A DNA stretch of 26,063 bases from a virus (IMGVR_UViG_3300036398_000164:1-26063); one strand, 5' to 3'. Positions 1 through 6,493 are shown, numbered from the stretch's first letter. Notes: a model not told the origin generated them from the letters alone. A program made the numbers and translations.

Positions 1-279
1 CAGCCGCGAACGACCGATGGTCAGATGGCTGACCAGAACGGCAACAATCTGGCTCGCTGCCGGATTAAAGCCGTTTATGGCGTCTCTGGCACGAACGCTG
101 GCTCTGTTGTCTTCAAGGACGGCGGGGCAAGCGGCGTGACACTGATGACCATGAACTCACCCGCTGCCGCAGCATCTGGAGTCTTCTGGCTCCCGATGCC
201 CGGTGAAGGCATTCTGGTGGAAACCAATCTGTACGTTGATCTGACGGACGTGGCTTCCATCATGGTGATCTACGGGTGA
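1..279 (+). CDS. Small virion-type protein, 5' end cut by the window
   Basis: The frame is open from the window edge to TGA at 277-279. An internal ATG at 25 has no good ribosome binding site, so the true start probably lies just upstream. The visible 92 residues are short beta-type segments (SVVFKDG, EGILVETNLYVDL, SIMVIYG). From memory this pattern (xGSVxFKDGxxxG, then LPGEGIL, then a V-YVxLT-V-S stretch and a C-terminal YG) matches a small protein of about 95 residues that recurs in uncultured aquatic phages next to capsid genes. A capsid-decoration or other minor virion role is inference. The gene sits 4 bases upstream of the glycosyltransferase gene. Confidence 0.6.
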   Translation, partial: QPRTTDGQMADQNGNNLARCRIKAVYGVSGTNAGSVVFKDGGASGVTLMTMNSPAAAASGVFWLPMPGEGILVETNLYVDLTDVASIMVIYG

Positions 280-283
280 TGTC

Positions 284-1027
284 ATGCAATCAGAGGCTTC
301 TTTCAACCTGCATGGCAAGAAACTGTTCATCGGGTTGCCTGCCTATGACGCCAAAGTCTCGGTCAAGTTAGCGATTGCGCTTTCCGAGTTCTGCGTCAAG
401 GCACAGCAACACGGTATTCAGATTCAGTTGTTGAACGTCTCGGGATGCTCTGTGGTGTCCCGGGTTCGTAACATCATTGCCGACGAATTCCTGCGTTCGA
501 ATTGCGACCATCTCTTCATGGTCGATTCGGACATGACCTTCAACGCCGATGACGTTCTGCGTCTTCTGTCGTGGAGTCAAAATAAAAACATCGTGGCAGG
601 TGTTGGGGCCGCTCGCAAGAAGGAGAAGGTCTACTTCTCGACTCTTGATCAAGACGAAGACGGCAACATCCTCATGGACAAGATGGGTCTGGTCAAGGTC
701 CAGCGCGTTGGCACTGGCTTCATCATGATCCAGCGCCAAGTCTTTGAGACGCTGCGGGACGCTCACCCAGAATGGAAGTACATGGATCAGAACTCCAACA
801 AAGTTCTCCAGTCCTTCTTCGACTTCAAATCCACCCCAGACGGCTATGTTGGCGAAGACTACGTCTTCTGCGACCGTGCTCGCGAGCATGGCTTTAGCGT
901 TTGGGTGGACCCGACCATTAAGTTGGGCCACATGGGCATCCACGAGTACGAGGGTGCTTTTGGTGAAGACTTCCTATACCCGCTCTTGAAGCCCATCGTG
1001 GAAGAAAGGCAGGTCGCCAATGGTTAA
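284..1027 (+). CDS. Family 2 (GT-A fold) glycosyltransferase
   Basis: A 247-residue protein with the parts of a GT-A nucleotide-sugar transferase: an N-terminal Rossmann-like half with the R-x-R-N-x-I element (VSRVRNIIADEF), a metal-binding DSD at residues 81-83 after LFMV, a GTGF loop, a GED at 190-192 as candidate acidic catalytic segment, and a late His (LGHMG, H216). It would move a sugar from an activated donor, acting in the cytoplasm. There is no signal peptide or membrane segment. It overlaps the next gene by 8 bases and lies in the virion operon, so modification of a virion protein is possible; modification of host surface glycans or of DNA are alternatives. The donor and acceptor cannot be read from the sequence. 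Confidence 0.75.
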   Translation: MQSEASFNLHGKKLFIGLPAYDAKVSVKLAIALSEFCVKAQQHGIQIQLLNVSGCSVVSRVRNIIADEFLRSNCDHLFMVDSDMTFNADDVLRLLSWSQNKNIVAGVGAARKKEKVYFSTLDQDEDGNILMDKMGLVKVQRVGTGFIMIQRQVFETLRDAHPEWKYMDQNSNKVLQSFFDFKSTPDGYVGEDYVFCDRAREHGFSVWVDPTIKLGHMGIHEYEGAFGEDFLYPLLKPIVEERQVANG

Positions 1028-1313
1028 GCCGGTCAAGAAGTCGGCGATGCCATGCAACTCGCCCAAATCCACTCCCACGCACCCAAAGAAGTCTCACGTT
1101 GTGAAGGCGTGTGAGGGCGGTAAGGAGAAGGTGATTCGTTTTGGTCAGCAGGGCAAAAAAGTTGGCACTGTGTCTGGCACGGCAGGCAAGCCCAAAGCGG
1201 GTGAGTCTGATCGCATGAAGGCAAAGCGCAAATCGTTTAAAGCACGTCACGGAGCAAACATTGCCAAGGGCAAGATGAGCGCGGCGTACTGGGCTGATAA
1301 GGTGAAATGGTAA
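1020..1313 (+). CDS. Small basic protein of unknown function
   Basis: A 97-residue Lys-rich protein with a Ser/Pro/Lys N-terminus, a central glycine-rich basic stretch (IRFGQQGKKVGTVSG) and a C-terminal segment KRKSFKARHGANIAKGK ending in SAAYWADKVKW. The ATG lies inside the end of the glycosyltransferase gene (8-base overlap), with AAAGGCAGG upstream. From memory the RMKAKRKSFKARHGxNIAKGKMSAAYWADKVKW end recurs in proteins of uncultured aquatic phages. The charge suggests nucleic-acid binding or a packaged basic protein, but that is inference; no catalytic motif is visible. It starts a run of small basic genes. Confidence 0.65.
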   Translation: MVKPVKKSAMPCNSPKSTPTHPKKSHVVKACEGGKEKVIRFGQQGKKVGTVSGTAGKPKAGESDRMKAKRKSFKARHGANIAKGKMSAAYWADKVKW

Positions 1314-1564
1314 TGGAAATGATGATATGGAATGTGATCCTCACAGCCATTGTTGCCTTGTTGGGGTTCATCGTGAAAGAGAAGTTTGCTGAACTGAACA
1401 GGCTCGGCATCCTGCTCAACAAGACCCGAGAGGAGGTGGCTCGTGATCACATCACTCGCGCAGAAGTTCACCGCGACATGGAGAAAATCATGGAGCGGTT
1501 TGATGCTGGCATTTCTCGTCTGGAGGCAAAAATTGACGACCTCCGCAAAGAACAGAAAGGATGA
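1313..1564 (+). CDS. Membrane-anchored coiled-coil protein (spanin-like or accessory)
   Basis: An 83-residue protein with one membrane segment at about residues 5-21 (WNVILTAIVALLGFIV), followed by a charged helix to the end that reads as coiled coil (NRLGILLNKTREEV, MEKIMERF, LEAKIDDLRKEQ). I chose the ATG at 1313, which forms TAATG with the previous stop and stands 9 bases after AAGGTG; an ATG at 1307 would add two residues but has poorer spacing. The topology, N-in with a long periplasmic coil, is that of phage i-spanins, but it lies far from the lysis cassette at 12735-14401, so a virion or membrane-anchoring role is equally possible. Confidence 0.65.
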   Translation: MEMMIWNVILTAIVALLGFIVKEKFAELNRLGILLNKTREEVARDHITRAEVHRDMEKIMERFDAGISRLEAKIDDLRKEQKG

Positions 1565-1566
1565 TC

Positions 1567-1824
1567 ATGGGAATCAAGTTTGAAGACCTGTCTCCGATTG
1601 CCGGGATCATGAGTGGCAAGGGCGCAATGGGCGAGTTGGCCCGTAGCGGCATGATGGGCATTGCTCCTGCCGCAATCTCTCGCAACGCCTATGAAAAAGC
1701 CGAGGAAGAGCGCAAGGCGAAAGAGGCAGAAACGCCCATGAAGAAGGGCGGCAAGGTGTCTTCTGCGTCCCAGCGAGCAGACGGCATTGCCCAGCGCGGC
1801 AAGACACGAGGACGGATCGTATGA
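1567..1824 (+). CDS. Small protein with the RADGIAQRGKTRGRIV C-terminal tag
   Basis: An 85-residue protein. The ATG at 1567 follows AAAGGA by 5 bases; an ATG at 1561 overlaps the previous stop (ATGA) but would leave no room for a binding site. The first part is Gly/Met-rich (IAGIMSGKGAMGELARSGMMG), then a charged helix (KAEEERKAKEAE), then a basic C-terminus KKGGKVSSASQRADGIAQ followed by RGKTRGRIV. That C-terminus recurs almost unchanged at the end of the 2522-2977 gene and in degenerate form in 1821-2252. From memory it is a frequent C-terminal element in proteins of uncultured aquatic phages; its function is not known to me. The body has no recognisable domain. Confidence 0.65.
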   Translation: MGIKFEDLSPIAGIMSGKGAMGELARSGMMGIAPAAISRNAYEKAEEERKAKEAETPMKKGGKVSSASQRADGIAQRGKTRGRIV

Positions 1825-2252
1825 ACAAGGTCCGCACCGTGATGAAAGAGTTCAAGTCGGGGTCGCTTAAGTCCTCCTCCGGCAAAAAGGTCACTAACCC
1901 AAAGCAAGCGATTGCGATTGCGTTGAGTGAGGCAGGTAAGTCTAAACCCAAACTGAAAGAAGGTGGTCACATGAAAGAGTCTAAAGAAATGATGAAGAAG
2001 GAAGTGTCGTTCATGAAAAAGAAGGGCGCTCCCAAATCGATGGTCAAGCACGAAATGGCTGAGATGGGCATGAAAAAGGGCGGCATGGCGAAGTACGCCA
2101 AAGGCGGCGGCGTTGCCTCCAAGATGGGTACGGTCAAGACCGCAGCCCCTAGCCGTGATGGCGTTGCTGTCAAAGGCAAGACCAAAGGCACGATGGTCAA
2201 GATGATGAATGGCGGCATGACCAAGAAGATGATGTCAGGCGGGAAGTGCTGA
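1821..2252 (+). CDS. Lys/Met/Gly-rich basic protein with a DUF6496-like N-terminus
   Basis: A 143-residue, very basic protein that starts inside the previous stop (ATGA). Residues 1-40 read VMKEFKSGSLKSSSGKKV then NPKQAIAIALSEAGKS, which I match from memory, with moderate confidence, to DUF6496 (KQAIAIALSEA core). The rest is low complexity: Lys-Met runs (MMKKEVSFMKKKG), KGGMAKYAKGGG, a degenerate copy of the neighbours' tag (PSRDGVAVKGKTKG), and MMNGGMTKKMMSGGKC. It has no hydrophobic segment and ends in Cys. A DNA-coating or packaged basic protein is plausible from composition; no enzymatic role is visible. Confidence 0.7.
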   Translation: MNKVRTVMKEFKSGSLKSSSGKKVTNPKQAIAIALSEAGKSKPKLKEGGHMKESKEMMKKEVSFMKKKGAPKSMVKHEMAEMGMKKGGMAKYAKGGGVASKMGTVKTAAPSRDGVAVKGKTKGTMVKMMNGGMTKKMMSGGKC

Positions 2253-2253
2253 C

Positions 2254-2529
2254 ATGATGCCCTCGCGTGGCATGGGGGCCATCAATCCCGCCAAGATCAG
2301 ATCGATCAAAAAGCGGGATGGTGACGAGCCTGTCAAACTGTTTAAACAGGGTGGTGAAACTCGGGTGAACGAAGCCGGGAACTACACCAAACCCAGTATG
2401 CGGAAACGCCTTTTTGAGTCCATCAAGGCTCAAGAAGTACAGGGTACTAAGGCTGGTCAATGGAGTGCCCGTAAGGCTCAATTGCTGGCGAAAAAGTACA
2501 AAGAGAAAGGCGGGGGTTATCGTGGGTAA
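2254..2529 (+). CDS. DUF5872-like protein, N-terminal-half type
   Basis: A 91-residue basic protein. The second half holds YTKPSMRKRLFESIKAQEV and then a strongly conserved GQWSARKAQLLAKKYKEKGG followed by GYRG. From memory the GQWSARKxQLLxxxYxxxGGGYxG block belongs to DUF5872, in which it is followed by a W-T/E-x-x-W-x-T-K-S-G block; here that second block sits in a separate gene at 2974-3216. The N-terminus (MMPSRGMGAINPAKI) matches small proteins of uncultured aquatic phages. The function is unknown. A GTTTAAAC site lies inside the gene at 2340. It starts one base after the previous stop. Confidence 0.7.
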   Translation: MMPSRGMGAINPAKIRSIKKRDGDEPVKLFKQGGETRVNEAGNYTKPSMRKRLFESIKAQEVQGTKAGQWSARKAQLLAKKYKEKGGGYRG

Positions 2530-2977
2530 AAAAAGACTTGGAAACCTAGCCACCGTTCTTGGTGGTCTTGGTGCGGCGTATGCACTTGCCAATACGATGG
2601 GCGGCAGGGTTCGGCCTGAAGATGTCGAGAATAGCCCGGAAAAACAAAGAATGGCGGCAGACTTCGCTGCTCTTTCTCGTCGCCCTGTTCACCAGCCTTC
2701 CGCAGTTGAACTGGAGGAGAGGGCGCGTGAAGATGCCCGTAGACGTGCGGGGCTGCCCCTCGTTACAGATGCCGAGCAGGCTCAATACTTTTCGGGCATC
2801 AAAAACCTTGCGCGTACTGAAAGCGGCGTCCCCATTCGAACCTCCGATGGCTTTCTGGGCACGACATACAAAAAGGGCGGCAAGGTGTCGTCCACCAAGG
2901 TCAGCAAGGTTTCGTCTGCGTCTAAACGTGCAGATGGGATTGCTCAACGTGGCAAGACTCGCGGGAGAATCGTTTGA
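2522..2977 (+). CDS. Small protein with a hydrophobic N-terminus and the RADGIAQRGKTRGRIV tag
   Basis: I place the start at GTG 2522, inside the previous gene's end, giving 151 residues. An ATG at 2414 in the same frame would mean a 116-base overlap and an implausible Arg-rich leader. The N-terminus (LATVLGGLGAAYALANTMGG) is a Gly/Ala helix that could enter a membrane or pack in a virion. The middle is charged (ELEERAREDARRRAG). The C-terminus carries KKGGKVSSTKVSKVSSASKR and then ADGIAQRGKTRGRIV, the tag of the 1567-1824 gene with KVSS duplicated. The gene sits between the two DUF5872-like half genes. Its function is unknown. Confidence 0.6.
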   Translation: MGKKRLGNLATVLGGLGAAYALANTMGGRVRPEDVENSPEKQRMAADFAALSRRPVHQPSAVELEERAREDARRRAGLPLVTDAEQAQYFSGIKNLARTESGVPIRTSDGFLGTTYKKGGKVSSTKVSKVSSASKRADGIAQRGKTRGRIV

Positions 2978-3216
2978 AGACTTCTCAGCAATCGCTCAAA
3001 AACTGGACGGCGCAAAAGTGGCGCACCAAGTCCGGCAAACCGTCTTCCAAGACGGGGGAGCGGTATTTGCCTGAGAACGCGATCAAGAACCTGACACCGG
3101 CAGAGTACGCTGCGACCACTCGTGCGAAGCGAGCCGGTAAAAAGGCTGGAAAGCAATTTGTGCCGCAGCCCCCCAAAATCGCCAAGAAGGTGGCAGTGCA
3201 TAGGAAGGCGACATGA
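2974..3216 (+). CDS. DUF5872-like protein, C-terminal-half type
   Basis: An 80-residue basic protein that begins at TTG 2974, overlapping the previous stop (TTGA). It reads SLKNWTAQKWRTKSGKPSS, TGERYLPENAI, TPAEYAATTRAKRAGKKAGK, QFVPQPPKIAKKV. From memory these blocks (W-T-x-x-x-W-x-T-K-S-G, then G-x-RYLP, then ATxRxKRxGxxxGKQFVPQP) match the second half of DUF5872 proteins, whose first half resembles the gene at 2254-2529. The role is unknown; the charge and the company of other basic virion-operon genes suggest nucleic-acid contact. It overlaps the next gene by 4 bases. Confidence 0.65.
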   Translation: MKTSQQSLKNWTAQKWRTKSGKPSSKTGERYLPENAIKNLTPAEYAATTRAKRAGKKAGKQFVPQPPKIAKKVAVHRKAT

Positions 3217-3953
3217 CAACATCGGGAACAGCAGGATTCAACCTCGACCTCAACAACATCGTTGAAGAGGCTTTCGAGCGTTGCGGGAAGGAATTGCGTA
3301 GTGGCTACGATCTTCGTACCGCTCGGCGCAGCCTGAACCTGCTCACCGTTGAATGGGCCAACCGTGGTGTCAACCTCTGGACCATCGAGCAGGGTTCGAT
3401 TGCCCTGAACGAGAACCAAGCGATCTACGACCTGCCGGTGGACACCATCGACCTTTTGGAGCACGTCACGCGCACCGGTACGGGCCAGAACCAGCAAGAC
3501 CTTGCGATCACCCGGATCAGTGTTTCTACCTACGCAACCATCCCGAACAAGAATGCCACAGGGCGTCCGATTCAGGTGTGGGTGGATCGTCAGTCTGGAG
3601 CCACTTATCCGGCTGGTGGCAGGCCGCAAGGAACCGATCCGACCAACGGCATCGACTACCCCAAGATTTACGTCTGGCCTGCGCCGGACCAGAGCAACTA
3701 CTACACGTTCGTGTACTGGCGTCTGCGCCGCATTCAGGATGCTGGCAATGGGGGTATGACCACCCAAGACATCCCGTTCCGTTTCCTGAACTGCCTCATC
3801 GCAGGTTTGTCTTACTACCTCGCGCAGAAGATTGCGCCTGACCGTTTGCAGATGCTCAAGATGCAGTACGACGAGCAGTGGAAGTTTGCCACCGAGGAGG
3901 ACCGCGACAAGTCCGCAGTCCGTTTTGTCCCACGCCGCTACTTCACCGAGTAA
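3213..3953 (+). CDS. Head-tail connector / tail accessory-type protein
   Basis: A 246-residue protein that starts in ATGA with a good AGGAAGG upstream. The N-terminal helical part (NNIVEEAFERCGKEL, YDLRTARRSLNLLTVEWANR, then WTIEQGSIAL) and the following turn to a beta segment (NQAIYDLPVDTIDLLE) are the pattern of phage adaptor proteins that dock beneath the portal (P22 gp4 / T7 gp11 type). The C-terminal part holds PKIYVWPAPD, YYTFVYWRLRRIQD, and a helix with a Tyr/Lys-rich end. It likely forms a ring extending the portal channel. A second adaptor-type gene lies at 4764-5471. The fold assignment is by pattern, not by search. Confidence 0.65.
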   Translation: MTTSGTAGFNLDLNNIVEEAFERCGKELRSGYDLRTARRSLNLLTVEWANRGVNLWTIEQGSIALNENQAIYDLPVDTIDLLEHVTRTGTGQNQQDLAITRISVSTYATIPNKNATGRPIQVWVDRQSGATYPAGGRPQGTDPTNGIDYPKIYVWPAPDQSNYYTFVYWRLRRIQDAGNGGMTTQDIPFRFLNCLIAGLSYYLAQKIAPDRLQMLKMQYDEQWKFATEEDRDKSAVRFVPRRYFTE

Positions 3954-3956
3954 AGC

Positions 3957-4385
3957 ATGGGTAACAGATTTGCCTCCGGTAAGAATGCGATTGCAGAATG
4001 TGATCGCTGTGCTTTTCGTTACAAGTTGAAAGAGTTGAAGCGTTTGATCATCAAGACCAAGAACGTAAACATCTTGGTTTGTCCGGAGTGCTGGGAGCCT
4101 GATCAGCCGCAGTTGCAGTTGGGTATGTACCCGATTGATGACCCGCAGGCGCTTCGCAACCCGAGGCCGGACATCAGTTACCGGACCTCTGGTCTGAGTG
4201 GTTTGCAACTGGTCAATTCGACCGGTCCAAACAAGGATCAGACTGGTACGGCAGAGGGTGGCAGTAGGATTTTCCAGTGGGGGTTCGCCCCTGTTGGAGG
4301 GGCAAGAGCCAACGATGTGGGGTTGACACCTAACAACTTGGCGCTTGGAATTCAACTGGGAACAGTGACGGTTGCAACGACATAG
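3957..4385 (+). CDS. Zinc-ribbon protein of the connector region
   Basis: A 142-residue protein with two CxxC knuckles: C-D-R-C near residue 15 and C-P-E-C near residue 43, spaced as in a zinc ribbon, with FRYKLKELKRLIIKT between. WEPDQPQLQLGMYPIDDPQA and then LRNPRPD follow, a block I remember as conserved in uncultured aquatic phages. The last 80 residues are Gly/Thr/Asn-rich and probably beta or disordered. The gene lies between two connector-type genes, so a structural zinc protein at the portal vertex is plausible; a DNA-binding role is the alternative. A GCCCCT/AGGGGC hairpin at 4287-4303 lies inside the gene and lacks a U-tract. Confidence 0.7.
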   Translation: MGNRFASGKNAIAECDRCAFRYKLKELKRLIIKTKNVNILVCPECWEPDQPQLQLGMYPIDDPQALRNPRPDISYRTSGLSGLQLVNSTGPNKDQTGTAEGGSRIFQWGFAPVGGARANDVGLTPNNLALGIQLGTVTVATT

Positions 4386-4395
4386 GAGCATGAAA

Positions 4396-4566
4396 ATGGA
4401 AACCAGCAAGATGAAGAAAATTGCCAAGACTGAAGTCAAGGCGCACGAGAAGAAGATGCATGGCAAGGGCTATGCAAAGGGCGGCGTGACTTCTTCGGCG
4501 ATGAAGCAGTACGGGCGCAACGTGGCTCGCATGATGAATCAACGTTCTACTTCGCGAGGTGGCTAA
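4396..4566 (+). CDS. Small basic protein of unknown function
   Basis: A 56-residue protein. The ATG at 4396 is 7 bases from GGAG; in-frame ATGs at 4390 and 4372 are too close to, or upstream of, that site. It reads KMKKIAKTEVKAHEKKMHGK, YAKGGVTSSAMKQYGRNVAR, MMNQRSTSRGG. From memory the KKIAKxEVKxHxKxMH ... KGGVTSxxMKxYGRNxARxMNQRS form is common in uncultured aquatic phages. It is strongly basic and has no hydrophobic segment. The function is unknown. It overlaps the next start by one base (TAATG). Confidence 0.65.
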   Translation: METSKMKKIAKTEVKAHEKKMHGKGYAKGGVTSSAMKQYGRNVARMMNQRSTSRGG

Positions 4567-4760
4567 TGAACACAGACAAGTTCGAATACTTCCCGGCTGA
4601 CATCAAGGAGCCGTGCGAGAAGTACGTCCAGCCCAAGCCATACACACAGCCAACGCCCAACTCTGGCTATCCGAATGCCGTCCCGAACACGCAGACTCAG
4701 CGTACTCGCGGCACGAAGAACACCACCCGTGGGTTTGGTCACACCAAGAAGATGGGGTAA
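4566..4760 (+). CDS. Small Pro/Thr/Asn-rich protein of unknown function
   Basis: A 64-residue protein starting at TAATG with the GAGGTGG stretch just upstream. The N-terminal half is acidic and aromatic (FEYFPADIKEPCEKYVQPK), the middle is Pro/Thr/Gln-rich, and the end is basic and Gly-rich (GTKNTTRGFGHTKKMG). A TRGFG ending like this is common in small virion-operon proteins of aquatic phages, as I remember them. It probably lacks a stable fold on its own. It sits between the preceding basic protein and the adaptor gene, as if co-expressed with them. No function can be assigned. Confidence 0.6.
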   Translation: MNTDKFEYFPADIKEPCEKYVQPKPYTQPTPNSGYPNAVPNTQTQRTRGTKNTTRGFGHTKKMG

Positions 4761-4763
4761 GCG

Positions 4764-5471
4764 GTGAATTACACGGAACTGAAAGCCAGAATCAAGGCGT
4801 ACTGCGAGAACGACTTCCCACAGGCAGTCGGCGCGGGCGGCTTGACTTCAGACGAGCAGATCAACACGTTCATCCAGCAGGCTGAACAGCGCATCTACAA
4901 CTCGGTTCAGTTCCCCTCGCTGCGTAAGAACGTCACCGGTTTAACGACCAACGGCAACAAGTACCTTTCGGCCCCGGGCGATTTCTTGGCGGTCTATTCG
5001 ATTGCCGTCATTGACAACGTGACTGGCGAGTACCTGTACCTGCTCAACAAGGATGTGAACTTCATCCGTGAATCGTTTCCGTCCCCGGCAGATCAGGGTA
5101 AACCCTATTACTACGCTCTCTTTGGTCCGACCACGACAAACAACACGCCGCCCGTTATCACCAACGAGTTGACCTTCCTGCTGGGTCCAACGCCTGATGC
5201 GGTGTACAGCGTCGAGTTGCACTACTACTACTACCCCGAGTCGATCACTGTGGCCTCCAGCGGTCAAACATGGCTAGGCGACAACATGGACTCTGTGCTG
5301 CTTTATGGCGCAATGATGGAGGCAGCGTCCTTCATGAAGTCCGAGAAGGATGTGGTCGAGATGTACATGGGCCGCTACAACGAAGCCCTGATGCTCGCCA
5401 AGCGTCTGGGTGATGGCATGGAGCGTCAGGATGCCTACCGTTCTGGTCAGTTCAGGATGGAGGTGAAGTGA
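4764..5471 (+). CDS. Phage adaptor protein (gp11-like, DUF6682-type)
   Basis: A 235-residue protein with a GTG start at 4764, 3 bases after the previous stop. It has the layout of a phage adaptor: NYTELKARIKAYCEND, INTFIQQAEQRIYNSVQFPS, then beta elements (NKYLSAPGDFLAVYSIAVI, YLYLLNKDVNFIRESFPSP, PYYYALFG), then VELHYYYYPE and a C-terminal helical part (LLYGAMMEAASFMKSEKDVV). From memory this is the adaptor family often numbered DUF6682, related in position to T7 gp11; it would form the ring between portal and tail nozzle or hub. Together with the gene at 3213-3953 it gives two stacked connector candidates. Confidence 0.75.
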   Translation: MNYTELKARIKAYCENDFPQAVGAGGLTSDEQINTFIQQAEQRIYNSVQFPSLRKNVTGLTTNGNKYLSAPGDFLAVYSIAVIDNVTGEYLYLLNKDVNFIRESFPSPADQGKPYYYALFGPTTTNNTPPVITNELTFLLGPTPDAVYSVELHYYYYPESITVASSGQTWLGDNMDSVLLYGAMMEAASFMKSEKDVVEMYMGRYNEALMLAKRLGDGMERQDAYRSGQFRMEVK

Positions 5472-5887
5472 TGGCTTTCACTGGCAACTACACCTGCAAT
5501 ACGTTTAAACTGGGACTGCCGAGCGGTGAATTTAACTTCGCCACCGGCACGACTGACGTGTTCAAGATTGCCCTGTACACCAACGCCGCATCGCTGGATG
5601 AAAACACTGCGGCATACACCACGGATGGTGAGGTGTCTGCGACTGGATACACGGCTGGCGGGGAGGTTTTAACCCCCACTGTGGCGGTTTCCGATGGCAC
5701 ATCGTTCATTGATTTTGGCGACGTGTTTTGGAATGGGGCATTCACTGCCCGTGGGGCGCTGATCTACAAAAACGGTGGAGCAGCAATTTGTGTATTGGAT
5801 TTTGGTGCAGATAGGACATCGACATCTGTTTTTCAGGTGCAATTTCCTGCCAACACCAACAGTTCCGCTTTAATTCGGATTTCATAA
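5471..5887 (+). CDS. Virion or tail structural protein, beta-rich
   Basis: A 138-residue protein. The ATG at 5471 forms TGATG with the previous stop and follows AGGTG; the GTG three bases earlier is less likely. It starts FTGNYTCNTFKLGLPSGEF and continues as alternating beta strands (DVFKIALYTNAASL, TSFIDFGDVFWNG, ARGALIYKNGG, AAICVLDFGADRTS, FQVQFP). The sequence is Thr/Gly/Ala-rich, as in phage tail or fibre proteins, and resembles from memory a common small virion protein of uncultured aquatic phages. A role in the tail or as a fibre base is inferred from the neighbours. A GTTTAAAC site lies at 5503-5510 (codons for T-F-K). Confidence 0.65.
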   Translation: MAFTGNYTCNTFKLGLPSGEFNFATGTTDVFKIALYTNAASLDENTAAYTTDGEVSATGYTAGGEVLTPTVAVSDGTSFIDFGDVFWNGAFTARGALIYKNGGAAICVLDFGADRTSTSVFQVQFPANTNSSALIRIS

Positions 5888-5897
5888 GGAGCATGAG

Positions 5898-6482
5898 ATG
5901 ATCAACAGCAAAGCAAAATCCACCGACAAGATCAGCGCCGAATTGGCGATTGGTGGTGGCGCTCAAGAAGGCGTTCGCGGTGGCGGCGTCTTCTTTTTTG
6001 AGTGCTATGACAAAGACGGCAACCTCAAGTGGAAAGAGCAGTCGAAGAACCTTGTCGTGAACGTCGGTCTGAAAGACATGAACGACAAGTATTTCACTGG
6101 CTCTACCTATACCGCCGCTTGGTATCTGGGTCTGATTACTGGTCCGGGTTCTGGTACGACAATTTCTGCTGGTGACACGATGTTGTCTCACGCTGGCTGG
6201 AATGAAGATGTGGCGTACAGCCAAGCAACTCGTCCTGCTTGCACCTTTGGCGCTGCAACGACTGCCGATCCTTCGGTGATCAGCAACTCGGCTTCCGTGG
6301 CTGTGTTCAGCATCAATGGCACAACGACAATTGCTGGCGCATTCTTGACCAGCAACAACACTAAGAGCGGCACAACCGGCATCTTGTTTTCGGCCTCTGA
6401 TTTCCAGTCGCCGGGTGATCGCGCTGTTGTGAGCGGTGACACACTGAACGTCACCTATCAATTCAGCCTCGACGCAGTTTAA
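5898..6482 (+). CDS. Virion or tail structural protein
   Basis: A 194-residue protein with AAGGAG 6 bases before its ATG. The first 30 residues are charged and Gly-rich. The segment GGVFFFECYDKDGNLKWKEQ and KNLVVNVGLKDMNDKYF is followed by a beta/Thr/Ser/Gly-rich body (AAWYLGLITGPGSGTTISAG, FSINGTTTIAGAFLTSNN, GILFSASDFQSPG) ending in LNVTYQFSLDAV. The pattern of a hydrated beta protein with few cysteines is that of a phage minor tail or fibre protein, and it resembles a recurring protein of aquatic phages. The exact place in the particle is not readable. Confidence 0.65.
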   Translation: MINSKAKSTDKISAELAIGGGAQEGVRGGGVFFFECYDKDGNLKWKEQSKNLVVNVGLKDMNDKYFTGSTYTAAWYLGLITGPGSGTTISAGDTMLSHAGWNEDVAYSQATRPACTFGAATTADPSVISNSASVAVFSINGTTTIAGAFLTSNNTKSGTTGILFSASDFQSPGDRAVVSGDTLNVTYQFSLDAV

Positions 6483-6493
6483 GGAGCACAACA

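Noticed and set aside
2414-2521. Longer start for the 2522-2977 gene
   Set aside because: It would overlap the previous gene by 116 bases and add an Arg/Lys/Cys stretch that is the shadow of the GQWSARK block in another frame. GTG 2522 fits better.
4287-4303. Hairpin GCCCCT-GTTGG-AGGGGC as a terminator
   Set aside because: There is no U-tract after it and it sits within a coding gene well before its stop.
2985-4466. A 493-codon open frame on the minus strand
   Set aside because: It lies wholly opposite the basic-protein, connector, zinc-ribbon and 4396-4566 genes, which have clear starts, ribosome binding sites and recognisable motifs. Its protein shows no domain and Leu/Val/Arg-rich shadow composition.
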